Shown here in pieces: positions 1-5,992 of a stretch of 16,319 nucleotides of DNA. How positions within the stretch are numbered: position 1 is the first letter of the stretch; every line of letters starts with the position of its first letter. The position numbers were made by a program, and so were the translations under genes. The notes below the pieces were generated by a model, which was not told where the DNA came from, ran no database searches, and saw only the letters and a list, made by a program, of their open reading frames with translations. Origin of the DNA: Clostridiales bacterium (GTDB lineage: Bacteria; Bacillota; Clostridia; Oscillospirales; Oscillospiraceae); assembly GCA_020861055.1 (NCBI GenBank), contig JAJBTD010000049.1:1-16319 (forward strand), given 5' to 3'.

Positions 1-101
1 ATACAGTACCTGATGTTCAGTCGATAAATTTGGATTTATTTGCCCCATCAGCGAAACAGGTCCCCTTTTCCTCCTTTTCTTCCGATTTCCGAAGGGAAGC
101 C

Positions 102-130
102 TTGACTGTTTTGTCAAGATAAGGTAAAAT
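102..130 (+). promoter_or_regulatory. Sigma-A type promoter of the DUF3048 lipoprotein gene
   Basis: The -35 box TTGACT (102-107) and the -10 box TAAAAT (125-130) are separated by exactly 17 bases. Transcription should start near 137, leaving a leader of about 25 bases with the ribosome binding site AAAGGGAGG at 146-154. Bases 1-101 hold no gene that I can support; they are AT-rich, then pyrimidine-rich. Confidence 0.8.
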
Positions 131-161
131 ACCTACAGAACACTCAAAGGGAGGGTTTTCC

Positions 162-1310
162 ATGAAAAGAGTAATTGCATTTTTCCTGACACTGGCACTT
201 CTTTTCTGTCTGGCCGCCTGCGGCGACAGTAATACAGCAAGCGACGATACACCCACGGAGGTCGTCCAGGAGACGAGCGACGAAGAGCAGGAGGCTGCAA
301 ACAACGCCGCTGCGGAGGCAGCGGAAGCCGACGCAGAGGAGCCTGAGGACACAGATGAGGTAGATACAACGAACTGGGAGGGGCTGAATCCTCTGACCGT
401 CGAGCCAACGGAAACTTATGTCAGCGCCAACCGTCCGGTCATGGTCATGCTGAACAATCTGAAACAGGCCCTGCCCCAGTCGGGCAACAGTCAGGCAGAC
501 ATTATCTACGAAATGCTGGAAGAGGGCGGAATCACCCGTATGCTGGCGGTCTATCAGGACATCTCCGCGGTGGAGGGGAACCTGGGCACCATCCGCAGCA
601 CCCGGCCCTACTATGTGGATCTGGTTGCCGGACTTGACGGCATTCTGGTCCATGCGGGAGGCAGCAATGCAGCCTATGAAAAAATCGATTCTCTGGGCGT
701 CACCGACCTGGACGCTTTGAGCGGAGGGGCCTCTACCCTGTTCTGGCGGGACAAGACTCGGCTGGCCGCTGGAATTGCCACTGAGCACACCATGTACATT
801 ACGGCTTCAGATATTGTGGACTATCTGGCCAGCAGCAGTCTCCGCACAGAGCATGAGGATGGCTTTGCCATGCAGCAGACCTTTGTTGAGGATGGAACCC
901 CCTCTGACGGCAGCGCAGCAACGGTCATCACGGTTCCCTTCTCCAGCTATAAGACCGGCGAGTTCACCTATGATGCCTCTACCGGCAAGTACCTTGTTTC
1001 CGAATATGGCTCTGCCTACGTGGACGAGACCACCGGAGATCAGGTCAGCGTCACCAATGTCATCATTATCATGACAAGCATCTCCTCTATCGCAGGCAAC
1101 AGCAAGGGCCGCATCGACGTGACCATGACGGGCAGCGGCATCGGCTATTACGCCTGCGGCGGCAAGTACATTCCCATCAACTGGAGCCGCACCAGCGAGG
1201 ACAGTCAGTACCAGTTTACCACCATGTCCGGCGAGCAGCTCCAGCTGGGCGTGGGCAAGAGTTATATCAACATTGTCTCCTCTACCTGCGCTGTAAGCTT
1301 TGTCGGCTGA
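162..1310 (+). CDS. DUF3048 domain-containing lipoprotein (YerB-like)
   Basis: The 382-residue product starts with a lipoprotein signal peptide: positive MKR, a hydrophobic stretch, and lipobox LAAC with Cys20 as the lipidation site, so it should be anchored outside the membrane. Residues about 22-70 are a low-complexity linker rich in Ala, Glu and Asp. The rest matches the DUF3048 family (YerB of Bacillus): an N-terminal domain beginning near NRPVMVMLNN and including DIIYEMLEEGGITRM, and a C-terminal domain from about residue 255. The biochemical function of this family is not established. The ATG at 162 is set by AAAGGGAGG just upstream. The gene stands alone, with its own promoter and terminator. 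Family assignment is confident; no function is claimed. Confidence 0.9.
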   Translation: MKRVIAFFLTLALLFCLAACGDSNTASDDTPTEVVQETSDEEQEAANNAAAEAAEADAEEPEDTDEVDTTNWEGLNPLTVEPTETYVSANRPVMVMLNNLKQALPQSGNSQADIIYEMLEEGGITRMLAVYQDISAVEGNLGTIRSTRPYYVDLVAGLDGILVHAGGSNAAYEKIDSLGVTDLDALSGGASTLFWRDKTRLAAGIATEHTMYITASDIVDYLASSSLRTEHEDGFAMQQTFVEDGTPSDGSAATVITVPFSSYKTGEFTYDASTGKYLVSEYGSAYVDETTGDQVSVTNVIIIMTSISSIAGNSKGRIDVTMTGSGIGYYACGGKYIPINWSRTSEDSQYQFTTMSGEQLQLGVGKSYINIVSSTCAVSFVG

Positions 1311-1324
1311 TCAGAATTCATTTT

Positions 1325-1359
1325 ACCCGGAGACCGGAATATTCCGGTCTCCGGGTTTT
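1325..1359 (+). terminator. Palindromic terminator after the DUF3048 gene
   Basis: Bases 1325-1340 and 1341-1356 form a perfect 32-bp palindrome (stem ACCCGGAGACCGGAAT and its complement, no spacer), followed by TTTT at 1356-1359. In RNA the centre must open into a small loop. It begins 15 bases after the stop codon. The T tract is short, and AAAA lies on the opposite strand at the other end (1321-1324), so it could act in both directions. Confidence 0.75.
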
Positions 1360-1383
1360 GCTGAAAACAACTCATACACAATC

Positions 1384-1433
1384 CCCTCGGCTCCCTCCTT
1401 GAGGGAGCTGTCGCCGCCAGGCGACTGAGGGAG
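1384..1433. repeat. Compound palindromic intergenic repeat element
   Basis: A dense two-hairpin structure. GCTCCCTC (1390-1397) pairs with GAGGGAGC (1401-1408) across a 3-base loop, and GTCGCC (1410-1415) pairs with GGCGAC (1420-1425) across a 4-base loop. An outer CCCTC/GAGGG pairing can close both. The arrangement resembles short dispersed palindromic repeats found between genes in Oscillospiraceae, but only one copy is in this window, so the dispersed nature is from general knowledge. Confidence 0.6.
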
Positions 1434-1465
1434 TGCAGCAGGCACCTGCGACAAGATAGACACCA

Positions 1466-1502
1466 TCGGCGAATTCGCAGAGAGTCAGTACGATTTCGCC
1501 GA
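1466..1502. repeat. 8-bp inverted repeat upstream of the fhs promoter
   Basis: TCGGCGAA (1466-1473) and TTCGCCGA (1495-1502) are perfect inverted copies with 21 bases between them. The right arm ends 11 bases before the -35 box of the fhs promoter. It could be a regulator site, a weak hairpin, or the edge of the neighbouring repeat element; the sequence does not decide. Confidence 0.4.
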
Positions 1503-1513
1503 AAGACTTTTGC

Positions 1514-1542
1514 TTGACAATTGCCCTGGGGCGTGTTATCTT
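1514..1542 (+). promoter_or_regulatory. Promoter of the ZTP riboswitch-fhs transcript
   Basis: A consensus -35 box TTGACA (1514-1519), a 17-base spacer, and -10 box TATCTT (1537-1542) preceded by TGT, an extended -10 motif (TG at 1534-1535). The predicted start near 1549-1550 coincides with the first base of riboswitch stem P1. Confidence 0.8.
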
Positions 1543-1549
1543 AGCAATA

Positions 1550-1619
1550 GCCATATGACTGACGGAAGTGGAAGGAATACCACAGGGAGTATGGCATTAA
1601 AAAGCCGACCGTCTGGGCT
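1550..1619 (+). promoter_or_regulatory. ZTP (pfl) riboswitch aptamer upstream of fhs
   Basis: Stem P1 is GCCATA (1550-1555) with TATGGC (1590-1595), a perfect 6-bp helix. Inside it lie GACTGACGGAA, stem P2 GTGG/CCAC (1568-1571 with 1580-1583) and CAGGGAG (1583-1589). After an A-rich linker comes the family's most conserved 3' part, GCCGACCGTCTGGGC (1604-1618), where GCC (1604-1606) can pair with GGC (1616-1618) to form P3. This matches the pfl/ZTP consensus, which senses ZTP or ZMP, intermediates that rise when 10-formyl-tetrahydrofolate is short, and commonly precedes folate or purine genes. Here the next gene is fhs, which makes that cofactor. Recognition was by eye and is strong. Confidence 0.93.
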
Positions 1620-1644
1620 GTCTGCCTGGAGGTGCGGTTTTTTT
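1608..1644 (+). terminator. Riboswitch-controlled intrinsic terminator
   Basis: ACCGT (1608-1612) pairs with GCGGT (1634-1638), and CTGGGC (1613-1618) pairs with GCCTGG (1624-1629, allowing G-U) around the loop TGTCT. AGGT is left as a bulge, and TTTTTTT follows (1638-1644). The 5' arm consumes the P3 bases of the aptamer, so terminator and ligand-bound P3 cannot form together. ZTP binding should therefore turn fhs on. Confidence 0.85.
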
Positions 1645-1677
1645 GTTCCTCCGGCAAATGTGAAAAGGAGGTCCCCC

Positions 1678-3345
1678 ATGAAAACAGATATCGAGATCGC
1701 TCAGAGCGCAGAGATGCTGCCCATCACCCAAATCGGCGCGTCCCTCCACATCCCGGCGGACGACCTGGAGCTATACGGCAAATACAAGGCCAAGCTGGAC
1801 TTAAAGCAGATCAAACAGCAGCCCCGGAAGGGCAAGCTCATCCTGGTCACTGCCATCTCTCCCACCCCTGCCGGGGAGGGAAAGACCACCACCAGCGTAG
1901 GCCTGGCGGATGCGCTGCACCGGCTGGACAAGCAGGTGGTGTTGGCTCTCCGGGAGCCGTCTCTGGGGCCGGTATTCGGCATCAAGGGGGGCGCCGCCGG
2001 AGGGGGCTATGCCCAGGTAGTGCCTATGGAGGATATCAACCTCCACTTCACCGGGGACTTCCACGCTATCGGGGCCGCCAACAATCTGCTGGCCGCCATG
2101 CTGGACAACCATATCCAACAGGGGAACGCCCTGGACATCGACGTGAAGAATATCACCTGGAAGCGCTGCGTGGACATGAACGACCGTCAGCTGCGGAATA
2201 TCGTTTGCGGCCTGGGGGGACGGATGCAGGGGGTCCCCCGTGAGGAGGGCTTTGACATCACGGTGGCCAGCGAGGTCATGGCCGCCCTGTGCCTGGCCAG
2301 CGACCTGATGGACCTGAAGGCACGGCTCGCCCGCATTATCGTGGCATACAATCGAAAGGGCGACCCGGTCACTGCCGGGGACCTGAAGGCCGCCGGGGCC
2401 ATGACTGCCCTGCTGAAGGACGCTATCCGGCCCAACCTGGTGCAGACCCTGGAGCACACCCCCGCCCTCATCCACGGCGGGCCCTTTGCCAACATCGCCC
2501 ACGGCTGCAACTCCGTGGCCGCCACCGACGCCGCCCTCCGGCTGGGGGATTACGTCGTCACCGAGGCGGGCTTCGGGGCCGACCTGGGGGCGGAGAAGTT
2601 TCTGGACATCAAGTGCCGGGCCGCCGGACTGACCCCGGACGCGGTGGTCATCGTGGCCACGGTCCGGGCGCTGAAATACCACGGTGGCGTTCCCAAGGGC
2701 GAGCTAAAAGAGGAAAACCTGGCCGCCCTGGAGCGGGGACTCCCCAACCTGCTCCGCCATGTGGAGAATATCACTCAGGTCTACGGTCTCCCCGCCGTGG
2801 TGGCGATCAACCGCTTTGACTGCGACACCCCCGCCGAGCTGGAGCTCATCCGCACCGCCTGCGCCCGGTACGGCGTCCAGGTAGCCCTGAGCCAAGTCTG
2901 GAGCAAGGGCGGCGAGGGCGGCCTGGAGCTGGCCCAGGAGGTGCTCTCCGCCATCGACCGTGGGGAGAACCGGTTCACCATGGCCTATCCCGACGAGCTG
3001 CCTTTGGCGGACAAGATCATCGCTGTGGCGCAAAAGATTTACCGGGCGGACGGGGTGAACTTCCTCCCCGCCGCCAAAAAGGAGCTGGCCCGTCTGGAGG
3101 AGTTGGGCTTTGGCCGTCTCCCGGTCTGTATGGCCAAAACCCAGTACTCCTTCTCCGACGATCCCGCCCTGCTGGGCGCGCCGGAGGGCTTTACGGTCAC
3201 TGTCCGCAAGGTCAAGGTCTGCGCCGGGGCCGGATTCGTGGTGGCGTACACCGGGGACATTATGACCATGCCGGGACTGCCCAAAGTACCCGCCGCTGAG
3301 CGCATTGACGTGGATGAGAACGGGGTCATTTCCGGGCTGTTCTGA
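1678..3345 (+). CDS. fhs: Formate-tetrahydrofolate ligase
   Basis: The enzyme (10-formyl-THF synthetase) joins formate to tetrahydrofolate using ATP in the cytoplasm, supplying one-carbon units for purine synthesis; in acetogens and other anaerobes it also serves the methyl branch of the Wood-Ljungdahl pathway. The product has 555 residues, the usual length. The nucleotide-binding loop TPAGEGKTT is at residues 63-71 and the family signature REPSLGPVFGIKGGAAGGGY at 92-111. The frame is open upstream to 1510, but AAAAGGAGGT at 1663-1672 and the start of homology (MKTDIEIAQ) fix the ATG at 1678; the longer reading would translate through the riboswitch. Regulation is by the ZTP riboswitch before it. 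The gene is monocistronic, ending at a large hairpin shared with convergent deoC. Confidence 0.97.
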   Translation: MKTDIEIAQSAEMLPITQIGASLHIPADDLELYGKYKAKLDLKQIKQQPRKGKLILVTAISPTPAGEGKTTTSVGLADALHRLDKQVVLALREPSLGPVFGIKGGAAGGGYAQVVPMEDINLHFTGDFHAIGAANNLLAAMLDNHIQQGNALDIDVKNITWKRCVDMNDRQLRNIVCGLGGRMQGVPREEGFDITVASEVMAALCLASDLMDLKARLARIIVAYNRKGDPVTAGDLKAAGAMTALLKDAIRPNLVQTLEHTPALIHGGPFANIAHGCNSVAATDAALRLGDYVVTEAGFGADLGAEKFLDIKCRAAGLTPDAVVIVATVRALKYHGGVPKGELKEENLAALERGLPNLLRHVENITQVYGLPAVVAINRFDCDTPAELELIRTACARYGVQVALSQVWSKGGEGGLELAQEVLSAIDRGENRFTMAYPDELPLADKIIAVAQKIYRADGVNFLPAAKKELARLEELGFGRLPVCMAKTQYSFSDDPALLGAPEGFTVTVRKVKVCAGAGFVVAYTGDIMTMPGLPKVPAAERIDVDENGVISGLF

Positions 3346-3382
3346 GCCTGATTTCCAAAAAAACAGCTTTTATCCCGCAGCA

Positions 3383-3425
3383 AATTGGGGGCGGAGCCAT
3401 TCTTCGGATGGCTCCGCCCCCAATT
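3383..3425. terminator. Shared terminator hairpin between convergent fhs and deoC
   Basis: Bases 3383-3400 and 3408-3425 form a perfect 18-bp stem (core GGGGGCGGAGCCAT) with the 7-base loop TCTTCGG. It starts 37 bases after the fhs stop and ends 10 bases before the deoC stop. Neither strand has a long T tract afterwards, so it may be a bidirectional hairpin or 3'-end stabiliser rather than a textbook terminator. Confidence 0.7.
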
Positions 3426-3434
3426 GATATCATG

Positions 3435-4088
3435 TTACTGTTGACTCTTTACGATCTTGACGATCCGGGATGTTCCCAGTCGGTCTGCGCCCAGATTCAG
3501 AAAGTCCTCAGCGTCCTGGAGAGAGGAAATTCCCCCCGCCGCCTTAACCTTCACATGAGGCTCTACGTTGGCCGCCATCAGAGCCACATCCGGCTTGGTG
3601 GCCCCGGCAGTGGAGAAGCCGGTGGAGGTCTTGATGTAATCCGCTCCGGACTGAGAGACGATCTGACACAGCTTAATCTTTTCTTCGTCAGTGAGCAGAC
3701 AGGTCTCGATGATGACCTTGAGAATGTGGTCTCCGCAGGCAGCCTTGACCCGGCGGATCTCATTCAGCAGATCGTCCCACTTCTGATCCTTCACCCAACC
3801 TACATTGATGACCATATCCACCTCATCGGCCCCATTATTGACTGCGTCTGCAGCCTCAAAGGCCTTGGATGCAGTGGTGGAGTAGCCGTTAGGGAAGCCA
3901 ATCACCGTACAGACGGCGCAGCGGCCCTGGAGGTATTCCGCCGCGGGTTTGACATAGCTGGCAGGAATACAGACGCTGGCGCAGCCATAGGCCGCCCCGT
4001 CGTCGCAGATGGTGCGAATCTCCTCCCAGGTGGCGGAGGGGGCCAGTAGCGTGTGGTCTACATGGGAGAGTATTTCCTTGATCTCCAT
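3435..4088 (-). CDS. deoC: Deoxyribose-phosphate aldolase
   Basis: DeoC cleaves 2-deoxyribose 5-phosphate to glyceraldehyde 3-phosphate and acetaldehyde, the last step of deoxynucleoside breakdown. The product has 217 residues, normal for the short bacterial form. The Schiff-base lysine is Lys153 in GADYIKTSTGFSTAGAT, the partner lysine is Lys182 in VKVKAAGGIS, and the catalytic acid is Asp91 in ADEVDMVINVG. The frame extends 17 codons further upstream, into the CYTH gene, but homology begins at MEIKEILSHVDHTLLAP; GGGAAAGGATG in the end of the CYTH gene supplies the ribosome binding site. It is the last gene of the minus-strand cluster and fits with punA and cdd upstream as a nucleoside salvage set. 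Confidence 0.96.
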   Translation of the reverse strand: MEIKEILSHVDHTLLAPSATWEEIRTICDDGAAYGCASVCIPASYVKPAAEYLQGRCAVCTVIGFPNGYSTTASKAFEAADAVNNGADEVDMVINVGWVKDQKWDDLLNEIRRVKAACGDHILKVIIETCLLTDEEKIKLCQIVSQSGADYIKTSTGFSTAGATKPDVALMAANVEPHVKVKAAGGISSLQDAEDFLNLGADRLGTSRIVKIVKSQQ

Positions 4089-4095
4089 TGTTTTC

Positions 4096-4596
4096 TCATC
4101 CTTTCCCGGTCTGAACCTCGCCGGAGAGCGTCCGGTCATGCCAGTACCGTTTCATCTTAAATCCTCGCTCATAGGTCGTCTCCCGGCCCAGGAAAGCGAG
4201 GGGGCGCCAGGCTTTGGCCGCCGCCTCCGACGGGAACTCCACCTCAGCGTAGGCAAATGCGCCGCCGTCAACAACAGAACACTCCAGAAGCAGGCCGTCT
4301 CCGATGTCATAGGCCCGATAGTCCTTGTGAATCAGGGGTTTTCCCGGCTCCAGAAGGAGACAAAGCTCCTCGAACTGCTCCCGTGTCAGTTCCGTCTCCA
4401 CCTCATGGCGGGCGAGATCGCCGCCGCTCTTGATGCAGAGGCGGTACTGTTCCTTGCCAGTCTCCTCTTCCCTGCTCCGGCGGATGCGCACCTCACAGGG
4501 GTCGGTGTAAAGATACCCCTGCCAGACCTGGAGCCTGCGCACCTGAGGCAGCTCCTCCGGAAACCGCTCCAACCGGAATTTTCGTTCAATTTCCAT
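4096..4596 (-). CDS. CYTH domain protein (triphosphate tunnel metalloenzyme family)
   Basis: A 166-residue protein that opens with the family-defining ExExK motif (Glu2, Glu4, Lys6 in MEIERKF). Basic and acidic strand motifs follow, as expected for a charged tunnel: EVRIRR (35-40), CIKSGG (55-60), EVETEL (65-70) and YAEVEFPSE (116-124). CYTH enzymes act on triphosphorylated substrates (inorganic triphosphate, thiamine triphosphate, or cyclisation of ATP in some members); which one applies here cannot be read from the sequence. The ATG at 4596 follows AAAGGAG; a longer reading from 4695 would overlap rqcP and is unlikely. deoC starts only 7 bases after the stop, suggesting coupled translation. 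Confidence 0.88.
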   Translation of the reverse strand: MEIERKFRLERFPEELPQVRRLQVWQGYLYTDPCEVRIRRSREEETGKEQYRLCIKSGGDLARHEVETELTREQFEELCLLLEPGKPLIHKDYRAYDIGDGLLLECSVVDGGAFAYAEVEFPSEAAAKAWRPLAFLGRETTYERGFKMKRYWHDRTLSGEVQTGKG

Positions 4597-4651
4597 GGGA
4601 TAGTCTCCTTTCACCAGCACTTCCGCTTGTCCACTGTGGCCGGAAGCAAGT

Positions 4652-4891
4652 TCAGATCTCTTCATACATGGCGGAGGCCTCCGCCTTTCCCACATTGTCA
4701 GCCACAGTCAGTACCCGAACCCTGAGCGCACGCTGGCCGAACTGGATCTCCAGCTCATCGCCAGGCTTGACCTCATAGCTGGCCCGCGCAGAGCGACCAT
4801 TGACAATGACCCGTCCGGCGTCACAGGCCTCGTTTGCCACGGTACGCCGCTTGATCAGCCGAGACACCTTCAAATACTTGTCCAATCGCAT
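4652..4891 (-). CDS. rqcP: S4-domain RNA-binding protein RqcP (YabO)
   Basis: A 79-residue S4-domain protein, closely resembling Bacillus subtilis YabO/RqcP: MRLDKYLKVSRLIKRRTVANE at the start and VKPGDELEIQFGQ near residues 41-53. RqcP works with RqcH in bacterial ribosome quality control, helping poly-alanine tailing of stalled chains on the 50S subunit; that role is known for the family and inferred here. The ribosome binding site AAGGGGAG lies just before the ATG. It starts 16 bases after the HU stop codon, and the HU-rqcP order is widespread in Clostridia. The sporulation genes yabP and yabQ that often follow are absent; a CYTH gene comes next instead. Confidence 0.93.
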   Translation of the reverse strand: MRLDKYLKVSRLIKRRTVANEACDAGRVIVNGRSARASYEVKPGDELEIQFGQRALRVRVLTVADNVGKAEASAMYEEI

Positions 4892-4907
4892 CTGTCTGCC
4901 GCTCCCC

Positions 4908-5183
4908 TTACAGCGCTACCGCTTCCTTCAGCGCCTTGCCAGGTCGGAACGCAACCGTCCGGGTAGCGCCGACCTCCACCTGCTCCATAGTCTTGGGATT
5001 GCGCGCAATATGGGGTGCACGCTCCTTTGTCTCAAATGCGCCAAAGCCAACCAGCTGCACCTTCTCTCCCTGAGAGAGTGCGTCAGTCATCAGGTTGATG
5101 GCGGCGTTGAGAGCCGCCTCGGTGTCCTTGCGGGTGAGGCCAGTTTGGGCAGCGGTCTGTTGAATCAGTTCAGTCTTGTTCAT
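4908..5183 (-). CDS. HU family DNA-binding protein
   Basis: A 91-residue histone-like protein that bends DNA and shapes the nucleoid. The N-terminal helical part (MNKTELIQQTA to about residue 43) is followed by the HU signature containing GFGAF (46-50), and by the beta arm RNPKTMEQVEV (61-71) with the conserved proline (Pro63) that inserts into DNA. It ends with VAFRPGKALKEAV. AGGAGG precedes the ATG at 5183. The first 14 bases overlap the end of mazG and the ribosome binding site lies inside mazG, so translation is probably coupled. It sits inside the conserved flippase-mazG-HU-rqcP cluster. Confidence 0.96.
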   Translation of the reverse strand: MNKTELIQQTAAQTGLTRKDTEAALNAAINLMTDALSQGEKVQLVGFGAFETKERAPHIARNPKTMEQVEVGATRTVAFRPGKALKEAVAL

Positions 5184-5970
5184 GGGGTTCCTCCTGTGAT
5201 TTGGCCTGCTGCCACAGCGCTTCCAGCGTGGGCAGCGGCAGGGTAGATAGTTCGGACGGGGCAAGCTCCTCTACCCGCCGAAAACGGGCGATGAACTTTT
5301 CCGTGGCGGCATTGAGAGCGTCCTCCGGGTCGATTTCCAGCTTGCGGGCGGCATTGACCACGGCGAAAAGCAGGTCGCCCAGCTCCTCTGTGGGGTCGCC
5401 GTCGCCCTGGGCTGCGGCCTGAAGCTCATCGGTCTCCTCCCGGATCTTGTCCAGGGGGCCGTCCAGCCCCTGCCAGTCGAACCCGGCCTTGGCAGCCTTT
5501 TTCTGCACCTTCTCTGCCCGCCACAGAGCGGGGAGAGTGCGGGCTACAGCGTCCAGGGTGTCAGTATAGCTTTCCTGATGCTTTTCCTGGCGCTTGAGCT
5601 GATCCCAGTTGGTCAGTACCTCCTCTGTGCCGGAGACATCCACGGAGCCAAAGACATGGGGATGTCGGAAAATCAGCTTTTTCACCGCCTGATCCGCCAC
5701 GTCGTCGATGTCGAACCGGCCTGCATCCTCCTCGATGGAGGCGTGGAACAGCACCTGCATCAGCACGTCTCCCAGCTCCTCCCGGAGCAGGACAGGGTCG
5801 TCGTTGTCGATGCCCTCGCAGGCCTCGTAGACTTCCTCAATGAAGTTGCGGCGGATGGAGTGGTGATCCTGAGCCTGATCCCAGGGGCAACCGCCGGGAT
5901 GCCGGAGAATGGCGATAACAGCTCGGAAGTCATTCAGATCATAGTGCTCCTTCTGTGGAAAGGAAACCAT
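5170..5970 (-). CDS. mazG: Nucleoside triphosphate pyrophosphohydrolase MazG
   Basis: MazG hydrolyses (d)NTPs to monophosphates and pyrophosphate and is regarded as a house-cleaning enzyme for aberrant nucleotides. The 266-residue protein has two MazG repeats: metal-binding EEVYE (45-49) with EELGDVL (64-70), and EETDEL (178-183) with EELGDLL (195-201). HPGGCPWDQ (24-32) is the typical opening. Bacillus YabN, at the same place in its cluster, carries an extra N-terminal methyltransferase domain; that part is missing here, giving an E. coli-like MazG. GGGAGGT precedes the ATG at 5970; the open frame reaches 6018 but overlaps the preceding flippase gene. It starts 22 bases after that gene and overlaps the HU start by 14 bases. 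Confidence 0.95.
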   Translation of the reverse strand: MVSFPQKEHYDLNDFRAVIAILRHPGGCPWDQAQDHHSIRRNFIEEVYEACEGIDNDDPVLLREELGDVLMQVLFHASIEEDAGRFDIDDVADQAVKKLIFRHPHVFGSVDVSGTEEVLTNWDQLKRQEKHQESYTDTLDAVARTLPALWRAEKVQKKAAKAGFDWQGLDGPLDKIREETDELQAAAQGDGDPTEELGDLLFAVVNAARKLEIDPEDALNAATEKFIARFRRVEELAPSELSTLPLPTLEALWQQAKSQEEPHEQD

Positions 5971-5992
5971 AGCTATTGTGTACCTCCCCGTC

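Noticed and set aside
1510..1677. N-terminal extension of fhs back to 1510
   Set aside because: It would run through the riboswitch and its terminator. The consensus ribosome binding site and the start of family similarity are at 1678.
1801..2682. A 293-codon minus-strand open frame inside fhs
   Set aside because: It lies antisense to an unmistakable fhs gene and encodes a Gly/Val/His/Gln-rich sequence typical of a GC-biased shadow frame.
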